Under the pieces are notes generated by a model. That model worked only from the letters and a program-made list of their open reading frames with translations, did no database searches and had not been told where the DNA came from. A stretch of DNA of 32,360 bases, from contig JAFXRI010000057.1 in assembly GCA_017526445.1 (NCBI GenBank), forward strand, positions 1-32,360. The letters run 5' to 3'. Of this stretch, positions 16,306 through 26,846 are shown one piece after another. The position numbers and the translations under genes are program-made. How positions within the stretch are numbered: the stretch's first letter is position 1; each line of letters begins with the position of its first letter. Source of the stretch: Ruminococcus sp. (GTDB taxonomy: Bacteria; Bacillota; Clostridia; Oscillospirales; Ruminococcaceae).

Positions 16306-17439
16306 ATGGCAGAAGTAAAACAGAGAAACGGCATGACGGATCTTCTGAAATTCATCTTTGCCGTGATGATCGTTTGTTATCACTCCAAATCCTTCGCTGA
16401 CAGGGGCGGGAGTTTTATCTTTACCCAGGGCTACATAGCCGTTGACTTCTTCTTTATCACTGCGGGCTTCCACCTGGCAGCCTCGGCAATGAGAAAAAGG
16501 GATGCCGGCGGGGGATACAGCCTCGGGCGCGAAACCGCAGGCTATATGGGCAGAAGGCTCTCAAGGATACTGCCTCTGTATCTTACGGCGGCAGTCATCG
16601 CCCTGACAGCCGCCGCCGCCATAAAGGGACTGAGCGTCAAGGGCGTTGTTAAGCTCGCAGCAGACAGCATCGGCGAGTGGACGTTCCTGCAGCAGACAGG
16701 CTTTGATACCGGGATCCTTGTCGGGGCCTCGTGGTTCTTGTCTGCGCTGATACTGCTGTCACTGCTGCTGTATCCTATGGTGCGGAAATTCGGCGATACC
16801 TTCCTGTATGTCATCGCCCCGCTGGTGTTTGCCTTTATGTTCGGCCTGGCATTCCATCATGTACCGGATATACAGGCGCCCAGGACCATGCTGGGCGGTA
16901 TGATAATGATCGGCCTGGCAAGGGGCCTGTTCGAGATGTGCCTGGGCTGTCTCATCTTCGGACTGGTGCGGCTGTTCAGGGGATATGACCTCAAAAAAGC
17001 AGGAAAGATCATACTCACGGTAACGGAGGTGCTGATCTATGCCGGAGTGATCGTGTATCACTCGATAGGCAAGCACCCGAAAAAGTACGACTGGTACACG
17101 ATCATTGCGCTGGGTATCGCTGTGCTCATCACTTGCTCGGGATTCAGCCTCAGCGGCAAGGTCATCAAAGGCAAGGTCTTCACGTTTTTGGGGGAGTGGA
17201 GCTTTGCTATGTACATCAGTCACAGGTCGTGGTCGCTGCTGATGGATAAGTGGTCCCTGTTCAAGGGCTGGACCTATTCTGAGAAGCTGCCGGTGTACCT
17301 AATGATCTCGACGGCAAGCTCGCTTGCTGTGCTGTTCGGAGGAAAGCTGATCGCCCGGCTGTTCCGCCTGCTTAAAGACAAGCTGGTCTTCAGGCTCCCG
17401 GAAAATGACGACGAGGATAAGCCCGCCGCCGGGGAATGA
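16306..17439 (+). CDS. Acyltransferase family 3 integral membrane protein
   Basis: A 377-residue polytopic membrane protein with about ten hydrophobic segments. The N terminus has the family signature: RNGMTDLLKFIFAVMIVCYHS (the His is the presumed catalytic residue) then GYIAVDFFFITAGF. These proteins transfer acetyl or other acyl groups to sugars of polysaccharides, peptidoglycan or antibiotics at the membrane. The charged C-terminal tail is probably cytoplasmic. It starts 13 nt after the GH3 gene with GGAG before the ATG, and appears co-transcribed. The acceptor cannot be deduced. Confidence 0.88.
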   Translation: MAEVKQRNGMTDLLKFIFAVMIVCYHSKSFADRGGSFIFTQGYIAVDFFFITAGFHLAASAMRKRDAGGGYSLGRETAGYMGRRLSRILPLYLTAAVIALTAAAAIKGLSVKGVVKLAADSIGEWTFLQQTGFDTGILVGASWFLSALILLSLLLYPMVRKFGDTFLYVIAPLVFAFMFGLAFHHVPDIQAPRTMLGGMIMIGLARGLFEMCLGCLIFGLVRLFRGYDLKKAGKIILTVTEVLIYAGVIVYHSIGKHPKKYDWYTIIALGIAVLITCSGFSLSGKVIKGKVFTFLGEWSFAMYISHRSWSLLMDKWSLFKGWTYSEKLPVYLMISTASSLAVLFGGKLIARLFRLLKDKLVFRLPENDDEDKPAAGE

Positions 17440-17445
17440 TAAATG

Positions 17446-17472
17446 CGGCATCGGTGTATCCCGGTGCCGTTT
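17446..17472 (+). terminator. Hairpin after the acyltransferase gene, weak terminator
   Basis: CGGCATCGG (17446-17454) pairs with CCGGTGCCG (17461-17469) with a 6-nt loop, followed by only TTTG. It sits between the acyltransferase stop and the next promoter. Confidence 0.5.
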
Positions 17473-17481
17473 GCCCCCCTC

Positions 17482-17510
17482 TTGACATTTGCAGGAAAAT
17501 GTAATATACT
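17482..17510 (+). promoter_or_regulatory. Sigma-A promoter of the B12 uptake operon
   Basis: TTGACA (17482-17487) and TATACT (17505-17510) with a 17-nt spacer, just upstream of the cobalamin riboswitch. Confidence 0.88.
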
Positions 17511-17530
17511 GTAGGTATAACAGAATAGAG

Positions 17531-17690
17531 GACTGCGGTCGCGGCCTGAGATAAGGCTGCGTAATCGGGAAGCGCGGTGAAAATCCGCCGCAACTGTCAT
17601 TACCGTTAAAGTCGGAATACTCCCGCAGTTCGGGGGCTTGATAAGCCCCGGTGATGCCGTCTTGGACAAGAAGAAGCGCAGCCGTGATAA
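17531..17690 (+). ncRNA. Cobalamin riboswitch
   Basis: The conserved core GCGGTGAAAATCCGCCGC (17573 on) and the B12-box-like GTCGGAATACTCCCGC are present, followed by a GC hairpin (GGGGCTTGATAAGCCCC). GGCTGCG (17555-17561) pairs with CGCAGCC (17677-17683) to close the aptamer. Cobalamin binding should favour the terminator found about 80 nt further on, so the operon is made when B12 is scarce. The ligand class (adenosyl, methyl or hydroxo) is not resolved by reading alone. Outer boundaries are approximate. Confidence 0.93.
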
Positions 17691-17764
17691 AACTGTATGG
17701 CATATCTTTCGGTGAGCAGCTTTCGCTTTCCGGACGGATATAGCGGTACGGTCTTGTTCGCTGT

Positions 17765-17799
17765 GCTTTCTCCCGGATATGACGGAGGAAGCTTTTTTT
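17765..17799 (+). terminator. Riboswitch expression-platform terminator
   Basis: GCTTTCTCC (17765-17773) pairs with GGAGGAAGC (17784-17792; one G-U pair), followed by seven T residues. It lies between the aptamer and the first gene, so the switch acts by premature termination. Confidence 0.88.
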
Positions 17800-17833
17800 G
17801 TTATACAAGAGCTTTCATTGCAGGAGGTGCGCT

Positions 17834-18100
17834 ATGGGTGACGAGAAGCGTGAACGCGCCCTTGATATGCTCAGAGCTGCATACGAACGGCTGGGCAGGC
17901 TCCCCGGAAGGAAAGACTTCACGCCGGAGGAGGTATGCTTCATCAAGCAGAAGCTCGGCCCCTTTCCGAGGGCGCTGGAGCAGGCCGGACTGAAGCCTGT
18001 CACCGGTATGCCCGCCGCGGTAAAGAGCCGTATAAAGCGTGAGCGCTCCCGCCGCAGAAGAAAGCTGGCAAAACAACAAGGATCGGAGGAAGAAGTATGA
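17834..18100 (+). CDS. Small protein with homing-endonuclease-associated-repeat-like motif
   Basis: An 88-residue basic protein starting [21 protein letters not shown], with AGGAGG 6 nt before the ATG. The pattern LPGRKDF, then [18 protein letters not shown], matches the short repeat found beside HNH and homing endonucleases, thought to be a DNA-binding helix-turn-helix-like module. The C terminus is strongly basic ([17 protein letters not shown]) and suggests nucleic-acid binding. No nuclease domain is present. It is the first gene behind the cobalamin riboswitch and overlaps the surface-protein start by 4 nt, so it is translated with the B12 uptake genes. A regulatory role is possible but unproven. 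Confidence 0.75.
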   Translation: MGDEKRERALDMLRAAYERLGRLPGRKDFTPEEVCFIKQKLGPFPRALEQAGLKPVTGMPAAVKSRIKRERSRRRRKLAKQQGSEEEV

Positions 18101-20229
18101 AGCTGAAGAAGCTTGCGGCAGCTGCTGCCGCATCGGTGCTGGCATTGACCAGCGTGCCTTTCAGTGCATTTGCCGCTGACGATGATATGACCGTCACCGT
18201 CATTATCGAGAACGAAACGTTCACGAAAGAGGAGGGCGCAAAGTGGGACGGTGTGCTGCTGAACGCCACTGTTGATATCGACGGGGACTCTACGCTGTTC
18301 ACCGCAATAAAGGATGCAGTTGAGCAGAACGGTTCCGCGATGAATGCGCCGGATTCAGGTTACGGCCATTACATTTCGGATATAGACGGTGTAGGCGAAG
18401 AGACGTATGCTGTTAAGGAAGGCTGCTTTCCCGGCTGGATCGCAACTATCAACGACTGGGTAACAGCCAGCGGCGTGGATTCCTACACTGTTGCTGACGG
18501 CACTCTCAGCGACGGCGATATCATTACCGTTGAGTATGCCGTGACCGGCGACGATATAAGGAACAGCTGGTCCAGCACTGATACGAGCCTCGCATCTGTC
18601 ACCTATGACGGCGAGCTGGACAAGGCCTTCGATCCGGAGGTGTTTGAATATACCCTCACCGTTGAGGACGAGGATCTTACGCTGGTACCCAGCCCCTCCA
18701 ACCGTGTTTTCCGGGCCGTTAAGTACAAGAATACCTATTCTCCGGAAAAGACTGAGTTGGGATACAGACCGCAGGATACCATACAGGTGGCTGACGGCGA
18801 TACGATAATCGTTGGCGTCGGCAATGAGAACTGGCCTTCAAGCTACTGGGGCGGTGATACCGTTACCGAGTCGGTATATAAATTCAATATCGTCCTCGAC
18901 ACTACCAAGAGGGATAATAAGGAAGCCGCAGATAAAGTCATAGATATGATCATCGATCTGGGCAGTGCAGAGGATATAGACCTCGACAGCGGCGATGCTG
19001 TCAAGGCCGCGGAAAAGGCTTACTCCGAGCTTACCGCAGATCAGAAGGCCCTTGTTACCAACTACGATAAGCTTGAGGAGATCATAGATAAGTATAACGA
19101 GCTCAAGGAAGAAGAAGAGAAGAGGGAAAAGAAGGAAGCTGCCTTCGAGGATGTCTATAACGCGACCGTTGAGGTCCTTTCTTCCCAGCAGCCTGATATG
19201 GGTTACGAGTGGAAGGCTATCGGCCTGCTCCGTGCAGGCGAGTGCCCGGATGACTATAGCAAGGCTATGCTCAAGGCTCTCAGGAATTATGTTTCCGAGA
19301 CTGAGGGCAACAAGTTCAGCGACAGATACTCCACACAGAACGCCAAGGAGGCTCTGCTGGCAGCAGCACTCGGTTTCGATCCCACCGATTTTATGGGCAG
19401 AGACCTGCTGGCTCCTCTCGCTGATAAGGACTATGTCTCCAAGCAGGGCATAACCGGTTTCATCTGGGCAGACATCGCACTGATGAGCGTCGGCAAGGAT
19501 CCTCTTTATACCGATGATCTGCTGGATATGCAGCTCGATAACGGTGCTTTCAGCTTCGACGGCAAGACTCCCGATGTGGATATAACCGCTATGGTGCTGA
19601 ATGCCATCAGAGGACAGGACAAAGCCGCTGATGCCGCAGCAGCTGCCATTGACTGGCTCTCCGGGCAGCAGAAGGAAGACGGCTCCTACGGCAGCTGCGA
19701 GTCCACCTCACAGGTCATCATCGGACTCGTTTCCCAGGGCGAGGATCCTTACAGCGAGCTTTTCACCAAGGACGGCTGCAGTCTGACCGACGGCCTTCTT
19801 GCTTACTATGCAGGCAGCGGCAGCTTTGCGCACCTGCTTGACGGCAGCGCAGACAGTATGTCCACCGAGCAGGCTTTCCTGGCTATGGCAGCTCTCAGAC
19901 TCGGCGGCGGAAATGTCCTCTACGATTTCACAGACAGCAAACTCATTCCCCTTGAGCCCGACGGAGATGCTGAGCCCGATCCTTCCCCCGAGCCCGAGCC
20001 GGAGCCCGCACCCGAGCCCGCACCCGAGCCTGTTCCTTCCCCTGCACCCGAGCCTCTTCCTTCCCCTGCACCCGAGCCTGAGCCGGAGCCGGAGCCCGAG
20101 CCTGTTCCTTCCCCTGCACCCGAGCCGGAGCCCGCTCCCAGGAATGACAACCCGCCCACCGGTGCAGCAGCCGGCTTTGCAGTCATCGCACTGGCAGCAG
20201 GAGCACTTCTGCTTACAAGAAAAAAATAA
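18097..20229 (+). CDS. Wall-anchored intrinsic-factor-like B12-binding surface protein (DUF4430 plus alpha/alpha repeat domain)
   Basis: A 710-residue secreted protein. The signal peptide ends near SAFA-ADDD (about 27). Residues about 30-155 form a DUF4430 domain ([37 protein letters not shown]), which resembles the beta domain of transcobalamin and intrinsic factor. A cadherin-like beta-sandwich follows (about 165-270). After a helical linker, about 350-600 is a prenyltransferase/squalene-cyclase-like alpha/alpha repeat region ([40 protein letters not shown]), the counterpart of the alpha domain of intrinsic factor. A Pro/Glu-rich stalk (about 626-681) leads to NPPTG, a hydrophobic segment and RKK, a sortase anchor. 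Riboswitch control supports cobalamin capture at the wall; binding itself is inference. Confidence 0.88.
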   Translation: MKLKKLAAAAAASVLALTSVPFSAFAADDDMTVTVIIENETFTKEEGAKWDGVLLNATVDIDGDSTLFTAIKDAVEQNGSAMNAPDSGYGHYISDIDGVGEETYAVKEGCFPGWIATINDWVTASGVDSYTVADGTLSDGDIITVEYAVTGDDIRNSWSSTDTSLASVTYDGELDKAFDPEVFEYTLTVEDEDLTLVPSPSNRVFRAVKYKNTYSPEKTELGYRPQDTIQVADGDTIIVGVGNENWPSSYWGGDTVTESVYKFNIVLDTTKRDNKEAADKVIDMIIDLGSAEDIDLDSGDAVKAAEKAYSELTADQKALVTNYDKLEEIIDKYNELKEEEEKREKKEAAFEDVYNATVEVLSSQQPDMGYEWKAIGLLRAGECPDDYSKAMLKALRNYVSETEGNKFSDRYSTQNAKEALLAAALGFDPTDFMGRDLLAPLADKDYVSKQGITGFIWADIALMSVGKDPLYTDDLLDMQLDNGAFSFDGKTPDVDITAMVLNAIRGQDKAADAAAAAIDWLSGQQKEDGSYGSCESTSQVIIGLVSQGEDPYSELFTKDGCSLTDGLLAYYAGSGSFAHLLDGSADSMSTEQAFLAMAALRLGGGNVLYDFTDSKLIPLEPDGDAEPDPSPEPEPEPAPEPAPEPVPSPAPEPLPSPAPEPEPEPEPEPVPSPAPEPEPAPRNDNPPTGAAAGFAVIALAAGALLLTRKK
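19972..20140 (+). repeat. Pro-Glu-rich tandem repeat encoding a wall-spanning stalk
   Basis: Degenerate 6-nt units (GAGCCC, GAGCCG, GCACCC) and a longer block encoding [18 protein letters not shown] recur over about 170 nt. The encoded segment is extended and charged, as in many LPXTG-type stalks. Such repeats can change length by slippage. Confidence 0.8.
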
Positions 20230-20261
20230 TATCTGATATCTGATATCCGGGAGAAAACACT

Positions 20262-21191
20262 ATGTCCGACAAAACAGTGAAGATCATAAAGGCTTTAGCG
20301 GCTGCCGTTGTTATAGCGGCGGTGCTGATCTTTGCGTACCGGTCGGGCAGCAGTGTTGCTCCGGCGGATACGGGCAGCACGGCGGAGACCTCACAGACCT
20401 CCGCCGTAACTGCATCTTCATCCCTTTCTTCACAGACCGTGACTGAAGCGGCTGCCGATACTTCCTCTGCGCCGGACAGGGACGTAACTTCCCGGACGGA
20501 GACCACATCAACAGCTCAGCAAACAACGGCTGTGTCAAAGCCGGCTGAAACGACCTCCCGGAAACCGGAACAGTCTTCTGCGCCGGAGACGACTTCGGCT
20601 TCAACGGCTGCGGCTCCCACCGCCGGGACATCCGCTTCCACAGCAGCCCCCGCCGTTCCTGAGTCTTCGACAGCGGCTGCAGCAACGACAACTGCTGCCA
20701 AAGCGACAACAACAACTGCTGCGACGACTACCACTACCACCACAACTGAGAAGCAGGAGACGGAGGACAAGTACCCTTATCACTGCACGCTCATTATCGA
20801 GTGCAGGACGATCTTCAACGATCCGGATAAGATAGATAAGGCGATAGCCGCAGAACAGCCGCAGGACGGCATCATCTTCCCGCAGTCGGAGGTCGGCTTC
20901 AATGAGGGCGACACCGTCTATGATGCGGTGTCAAGGATATGCTCGGAGAACGGCATACCTATGGAGGTCACAAAGATCGCCGGGACGAACAACTACTACA
21001 TCGAGGGGATCAACAATCTCTACGAATTCGACGCCGGCAACCTCTCCGGATGGATGTATTCGCAGAACGGCAAGTTCCCGCAGCTGAGCTGCTCACAGGC
21101 TGAGCTCCACGACGGCGACGAGATCAGGATGGTATATTCCTGCAACATCGGCGTGGATGTGGGCGACGATTATTTTGCCAAGGCAGGCTGA
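20262..21191 (+). CDS. Membrane-tethered DUF4430 protein, probable B12 relay
   Basis: A 309-residue protein. A short cytoplasmic N terminus and one membrane segment (about residues 8-27, AAAVVIAAVLIFAYR) tether it outside the cell. A very Thr/Ser/Ala-rich linker (about 30-165) follows. The C-terminal DUF4430 domain (about 170-305) contains VGFNEGDTVYDAVSRICSENGI, LSGWMYSQNGKFP and HDGDEIRMVYS. It has the same domain as the wall protein but no alpha/alpha part, and may take cobalamin from it and pass it to the ECF transporter encoded directly downstream. GGGAG precedes the ATG. No lipobox cysteine is seen, so it is not a lipoprotein. Confidence 0.87.
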   Translation: MSDKTVKIIKALAAAVVIAAVLIFAYRSGSSVAPADTGSTAETSQTSAVTASSSLSSQTVTEAAADTSSAPDRDVTSRTETTSTAQQTTAVSKPAETTSRKPEQSSAPETTSASTAAAPTAGTSASTAAPAVPESSTAAAATTTAAKATTTTAATTTTTTTTEKQETEDKYPYHCTLIIECRTIFNDPDKIDKAIAAEQPQDGIIFPQSEVGFNEGDTVYDAVSRICSENGIPMEVTKIAGTNNYYIEGINNLYEFDAGNLSGWMYSQNGKFPQLSCSQAELHDGDEIRMVYSCNIGVDVGDDYFAKAG

Positions 21192-21193
21192 TC

Positions 21194-22084
21194 ATGTACA
21201 CAGACGAGTTTTCAAGACTGCACCCTATAACGCTTTTCGTATATTTTGCAGGGCTGCTCTTTGCAGGAGCATTTACTGTGCAGCCCTGGTTCATAGCGCT
21301 TTCTCTTACCGGGGGAGCGCTGTTTGCTTTGCGTATAAGCGGCAGGGCGGTGCTGCGCAAAAGTCCGATGCTGTTCATACCTCTCACAGCGGCGGCAGGG
21401 ATAAACGTGCTGTTCAATCACCGGGGAGTCACGGTGCTGGGGCATTTCCCCTCGGGGAATCCCTTTACTGCCGAGTCCCTTGCCTACGGCGCCGCGGCAG
21501 GGACGATGCTTTGCGGAGCGCTGATCTGGTTCTACTGCTTCGGCAAGCTGTTCACCGCCGACAGGCTCATGTGCCTGACAGGCAAAGCCTTTCCTGCGCT
21601 GACGGTGATCTTTTCGATGACAGTGCGGTTCATACCTCTTTTTGCAAGGCGGTTCCGGGAGATAAGCGCTGCGCAGTCGCAGCTGGGGTTCGGCATCTCG
21701 TCAGGTGGACCGATGAAAAGGCTGAGAAATCTGGCGCGTATATTCTCGATACTGATAACCCGTTCGCTGGAGGAATCCGTCGTGACTGCCGACTCTATGA
21801 AAAGCCGGGGATACGGCCTGCGGGGCAGGAGCTCCTTCTCGCTGTTTCGCTTCACGGGAAGGGACGCAGCGGTGCTGACGGTGACGGTGCTGCTGGCAGG
21901 GTACGTTATAGGCAGCGAGATCGCAGGGGTAGGAGAGTTTCGCTTCTATCCCAGGATAGTCTCAGCGGAGACGGACGTATGGTCGGTGATGCAGCTGTGC
22001 GCTTTCGGTGCGCTGTGTCTGCTGCCGAATATTTATGATATTCCGGAGGATGCAAAATGGAGATCGCTTCGCTCAAAGATCTGA
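21194..22084 (+). CDS. ecfT: ECF transporter transmembrane component EcfT
   Basis: A 296-residue membrane protein with several transmembrane segments. The cytoplasmic coupling helices of EcfT are visible: the region RFIPLFARRFREISAAQSQLG and the second motif ADSMKSRGYGL (the Arg-Gly coupling motif that contacts the ATPases). It joins the two ATPase domains to the substrate-binding S component. It starts 2 nt after the DUF4430 gene and overlaps the ATPase gene by 28 nt. The ribosome binding site is weak (AGGCAGG), so translation is probably coupled. Confidence 0.9.
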   Translation: MYTDEFSRLHPITLFVYFAGLLFAGAFTVQPWFIALSLTGGALFALRISGRAVLRKSPMLFIPLTAAAGINVLFNHRGVTVLGHFPSGNPFTAESLAYGAAAGTMLCGALIWFYCFGKLFTADRLMCLTGKAFPALTVIFSMTVRFIPLFARRFREISAAQSQLGFGISSGGPMKRLRNLARIFSILITRSLEESVVTADSMKSRGYGLRGRSSFSLFRFTGRDAAVLTVTVLLAGYVIGSEIAGVGEFRFYPRIVSAETDVWSVMQLCAFGALCLLPNIYDIPEDAKWRSLRSKI

Positions 22085-24618
22085 GCTTCCGCTATCCGGG
22101 CGGTGAGAAAAAAGCACTGGACGGTATAAGCCTTTCTGTAACGGAGGGCTCCTTTGTGCTGCTCTGCGGAGCTTCGGGCAGCGGTAAGAGCACGCTGCTG
22201 CGCCAGTTCAAGTCAGCCCTTGCCCCCGAGGGGGAGAGGGAGGGCAGCATCTCCTTCCGCGGAAGGGATCTTTCCGACCTTTCCGAGCGTGAACAGGCAG
22301 AGCTCATTGGCTTTGTCGGGCAGGATCCCGAAAGCATGATCGTCACCGACAAGGTCTGGCACGAGCTGGCCTTCTCGCTGGAAAGCCTTGGTGCCGACAG
22401 CCATACCATAAGGCGCCGCACCGCTGAGATGGCGGAATACTTCGGCATCTCGGACAGCTATACTGCCGATACCGCCAGCCTTTCAGGGGGGCAGAAGCAG
22501 CTGCTTTCCCTGGCTTCGGCAATGGTCACCCGGCCGGAGCTGCTCATCCTCGACGAGCCCTCGGCCCGTCTTGATCCGATAGCCGCCAGAGAGCTTTTCG
22601 GCGCCGTGAGACGTATAAACCGTGAGCTCGGCACCACCGTCATCGTGTGCGAGCACAGGCTGGAGGAGGTCTTCTCCTGCGCTGACAGAGTCGTTTTTCT
22701 TCAGGACGGGCGTATAGCAGCCGATCTGTCTCCTGACAGGATATGCCCGGGCTCTCTCCCGGAGGAGCTGATGTATTCTCTGCCGGTGCCTGCGAGGATA
22801 TGGCTTTCCGCCGGGGGCAGCGGCAGCTGCCCGGTAAGCGTAGCCGAGGGCAGAGAGTGGCTCGCCGGGAGCATCGGCCCGGAAAAGCCTGCCGCTCCGG
22901 ACAGAGCACAGCCCCCTCGCGGCGATGTCTCGCTGGAGGTCAGGGGCCTGTGCTTCCGTTATGAAAAACACCTCCCCGACGTGCTGAAGGGGATCAGCTT
23001 CAAGGCGTACAAAGGGGAGCTTATCGGCCTGCTGGGCGGCAACGGTGCAGGGAAAAGCACCCTGCTCGCCTGCCTTGCAGGGATGAAAAAAGCCTATGCC
23101 GGAAAGACCGAAGCCGCCGGGAGGGTGCTTCTGATGCCCCAGGAGCCCTCATCGCTGTTCGTTCACGACAGGCTGATAGACGATCTCCGGGAGATGTGCC
23201 GTGATGAGGAGGAGATCGCCCGGACAGTCTCGCTGTGCAGGCTTGACAGCCTCACCCTGCGGCATCCCTTTGACCTGTCGGGGGGCGAGCTGCAAAGGGC
23301 GGCGCTGGCAAAGCTCCTCCTCGGCAGGCCGGAGATACTCCTCCTTGACGAGCCCACAAAGGGCACTGATGCCGTGTTCAAGGCTGAGCTGGCCGGGATA
23401 CTCCGCACCGTCTGCGGGCGGGGTGCAACAGTCATTGCTGTGAGCCACGATGTGGAATTTATCGCCGAGTACTGCGGCAGATGCGCTATGCTCTTTGACG
23501 GCGTGCTTATCGGCTCGGCACCGCCGCAGGATTTCTTTTCCGGGAACCTGTTCTATACTACTGCTGCCTCGCGGATGGCGAGGGGGCTCATAGACCGCGC
23601 CGTCACGGCGGGCGACGTCCTCGCGGCGCTGGGAAAAAGCGAGAAAAAGCCGCCCTCCCGGGAGATACCTCCCCCGAAGGACAGGGGTGCGGAACCGCCG
23701 CAGGAAAAGAAAAAAACACCCCTCCCTCGGAAGATCGGGAAGGTGCTGTGTGTTCTGCTGCTGCTGTTTGCCGCAGCGGGATGTATGGAGATACTCCCCG
23801 GGGGAGCCTTCGCAGGGAACAAGACTCTGCCCTATGTGCTGCTGGGTGTTTCGGCGGTAGCGGCGGCACTGGTGTTCTCTGACGGCAGGACAGTGGCGAA
23901 AAGCCCCCGCCGCAAGCGCAGGGTGAGCCGTCCCAGGCTCATATCGGCAGCAGTGACTGCGGCGCTGATACCCGTGACGGTATATGCCGGGGCAGCCTTC
24001 CTTGACACGGGGAAGTACCTGTTCGTCTCGCTGCTGGTGATGCTTGAAGCTTCGCTGCCTTTTTATCTGCTGTTCGAGGGTAGGAGACCCCGGGCAAGGG
24101 AGCTGACAGCGGCGGCAGTTATGACAGCGGCAGCCGTCGCAGGCAGGATAGCCTTTTATATGCTGCCCCAGTTCAAGCCTGTGCTGGCGGTGGTCGTCAT
24201 CACCGGGGCTGCCTTCGGCGGACAGACCGGCTTTATCGTGGGCTCGATGTCGATGCTGTTATCGAACTTTATGTTCGGACAGGGCCCCTGGACGCCCTGG
24301 CAGATGTTCTCGATGGGACTTGTGGGGCTCCTTGCGGGAGTCTTCTTCGAGCGGGGCATCCTTCCCAAAAGGCGTGAAGTGATAGCCGTGTTCGGATTTA
24401 TCGCGGCGGTAGCCGTTTACGGCGGCATCGTCAATCCCTCCACGCTTTTCATAATGCACAACGAGATCACCGCAGGTTCTCTTTCGGCGGCCTATGCCGC
24501 AGGCTTTCCGCTGGACATCATCCACGGCGCCGCCTCAATGGGCTTTCTCTACGCCCTCGCGCCGGCGGTGCTGAAAAAGCTGGAAAGGCTCAGGGTGAAG
24601 TACGGGTTCTTTGAGTAG
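22057..24618 (+). CDS. Fused ECF transporter: EcfA-EcfA'-S component in one chain
   Basis: An 853-residue protein. The first ATPase (about 1-240) has Walker A GASGSGKST, Q-loop VGQDPE, LSGGQKQ, Walker B LLILDEPS and H-loop CEHRLEE. The second (about 285-510) has GGNGAGKST, MPQEPSS, LSGGELQ, ILLLDEPT and VSHDVE. After a charged linker (about 530-560) the C-terminal part (about 560-853) is hydrophobic with about eight membrane segments and ends in a typical ECF S-component core, RIAFYMLPQFKPVL, GGQTGFIVGSMSMLLSNFMFGQGPWTPWQMF. Riboswitch control and the DUF4430 neighbours make cobalamin the likely substrate. S components are usually separate genes. CCGGAGGA stands 6 nt before the ATG. Confidence 0.9.
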   Translation: MEIASLKDLSFRYPGGEKKALDGISLSVTEGSFVLLCGASGSGKSTLLRQFKSALAPEGEREGSISFRGRDLSDLSEREQAELIGFVGQDPESMIVTDKVWHELAFSLESLGADSHTIRRRTAEMAEYFGISDSYTADTASLSGGQKQLLSLASAMVTRPELLILDEPSARLDPIAARELFGAVRRINRELGTTVIVCEHRLEEVFSCADRVVFLQDGRIAADLSPDRICPGSLPEELMYSLPVPARIWLSAGGSGSCPVSVAEGREWLAGSIGPEKPAAPDRAQPPRGDVSLEVRGLCFRYEKHLPDVLKGISFKAYKGELIGLLGGNGAGKSTLLACLAGMKKAYAGKTEAAGRVLLMPQEPSSLFVHDRLIDDLREMCRDEEEIARTVSLCRLDSLTLRHPFDLSGGELQRAALAKLLLGRPEILLLDEPTKGTDAVFKAELAGILRTVCGRGATVIAVSHDVEFIAEYCGRCAMLFDGVLIGSAPPQDFFSGNLFYTTAASRMARGLIDRAVTAGDVLAALGKSEKKPPSREIPPPKDRGAEPPQEKKKTPLPRKIGKVLCVLLLLFAAAGCMEILPGGAFAGNKTLPYVLLGVSAVAAALVFSDGRTVAKSPRRKRRVSRPRLISAAVTAALIPVTVYAGAAFLDTGKYLFVSLLVMLEASLPFYLLFEGRRPRARELTAAAVMTAAAVAGRIAFYMLPQFKPVLAVVVITGAAFGGQTGFIVGSMSMLLSNFMFGQGPWTPWQMFSMGLVGLLAGVFFERGILPKRREVIAVFGFIAAVAVYGGIVNPSTLFIMHNEITAGSLSAAYAAGFPLDIIHGAASMGFLYALAPAVLKKLERLRVKYGFFE

Positions 24619-24671
24619 AGGCGAAGCGAAGTTTGTAAAAAAACGCAAAATGAGCGCAATACCCGCCAGAT

Positions 24672-24694
24672 CCAAGGGCGGCGTTAGCCCTTGG
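24672..24694. repeat. Intergenic inverted repeat
   Basis: CCAAGGGC and GCCCTTGG are exact complements around a 7-nt loop. The core GGCGTTAGCC (24680-24689) also occurs inside the palindromic element at 13826-13835. A second imperfect hairpin (AAAGGGGGC with GCCACCTTT) follows at about 24704-24724. Nothing else is seen in 24619-24767. Confidence 0.55.
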
Positions 24695-24767
24695 CAGGGG
24701 ATCAAAGGGGGCAGCGCCACCTTTGCGGAAATGGGTATCAATAAAGAAGTTTTTTAGTTTTGAAGTT

Positions 24768-26520
<1,753 letters not shown>

Positions 26521-26552
26521 CTATGATCCGCTGCCCTGCGGGTGTCTCCTTC

Positions 26553-26717
26553 CTATGCTGTTTGTGCGTCGTTCAGCATCAGCCTGCTAAGTACATCACC
26601 GAGCGTTTCTGTACCGTGAAGGTTGAATCGAAGCTCAACGATGTAGGTCGTGTGACCGATCCTGTACTCGCTGACGAGAGAGTTTTGCTGTTCTTTTTTC
26701 TCTTGATCTTTTCTCAA
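26553..26717 (-). CDS. TnpW-like small transposon protein (TTG start)
   Basis: A 54-residue reading frame with no ATG; an in-frame stop lies just upstream. TTG at 26717 follows AAAGGG by about 6 nt, so it is the likely start. The protein has a charged N terminus, then VSEYRIGHTTYIVELRF and ETLGDVLSRLMLNDA. This matches my recollection of TnpW proteins encoded beside serine recombinases of clostridial conjugative transposons (RIGKTTY, then a short helix with RLI). The function of TnpW is unknown. It ends about 130 nt upstream of the recombinase start in the same orientation. Confidence 0.7.
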   Translation of the reverse strand: MRKDQEKKEQQNSLVSEYRIGHTTYIVELRFNLHGTETLGDVLSRLMLNDAQTA

Positions 26718-26846
26718 ATTTTCCCTTTCAAAATCCGAGAGAGCCTGCAGCCGATATATTTATGACCGTCATATACCCCATCGTAGGCAGCATGTTCGCC
26801 GCACCGGCCTTTGGCTCCCAAACTGTGAGTTTTTGAAAATGCAGGG

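Noticed and set aside
17697-17993. 98-codon plus-strand frame after the riboswitch
   Set aside because: It crosses the intrinsic terminator, overlaps the real small gene out of frame and has no good ribosome binding site.
19972-20140. Possible CRISPR or satellite from short tandem repeats
   Set aside because: The units are codons of a Pro-Glu stalk inside an open gene, with no spacers of regular size.
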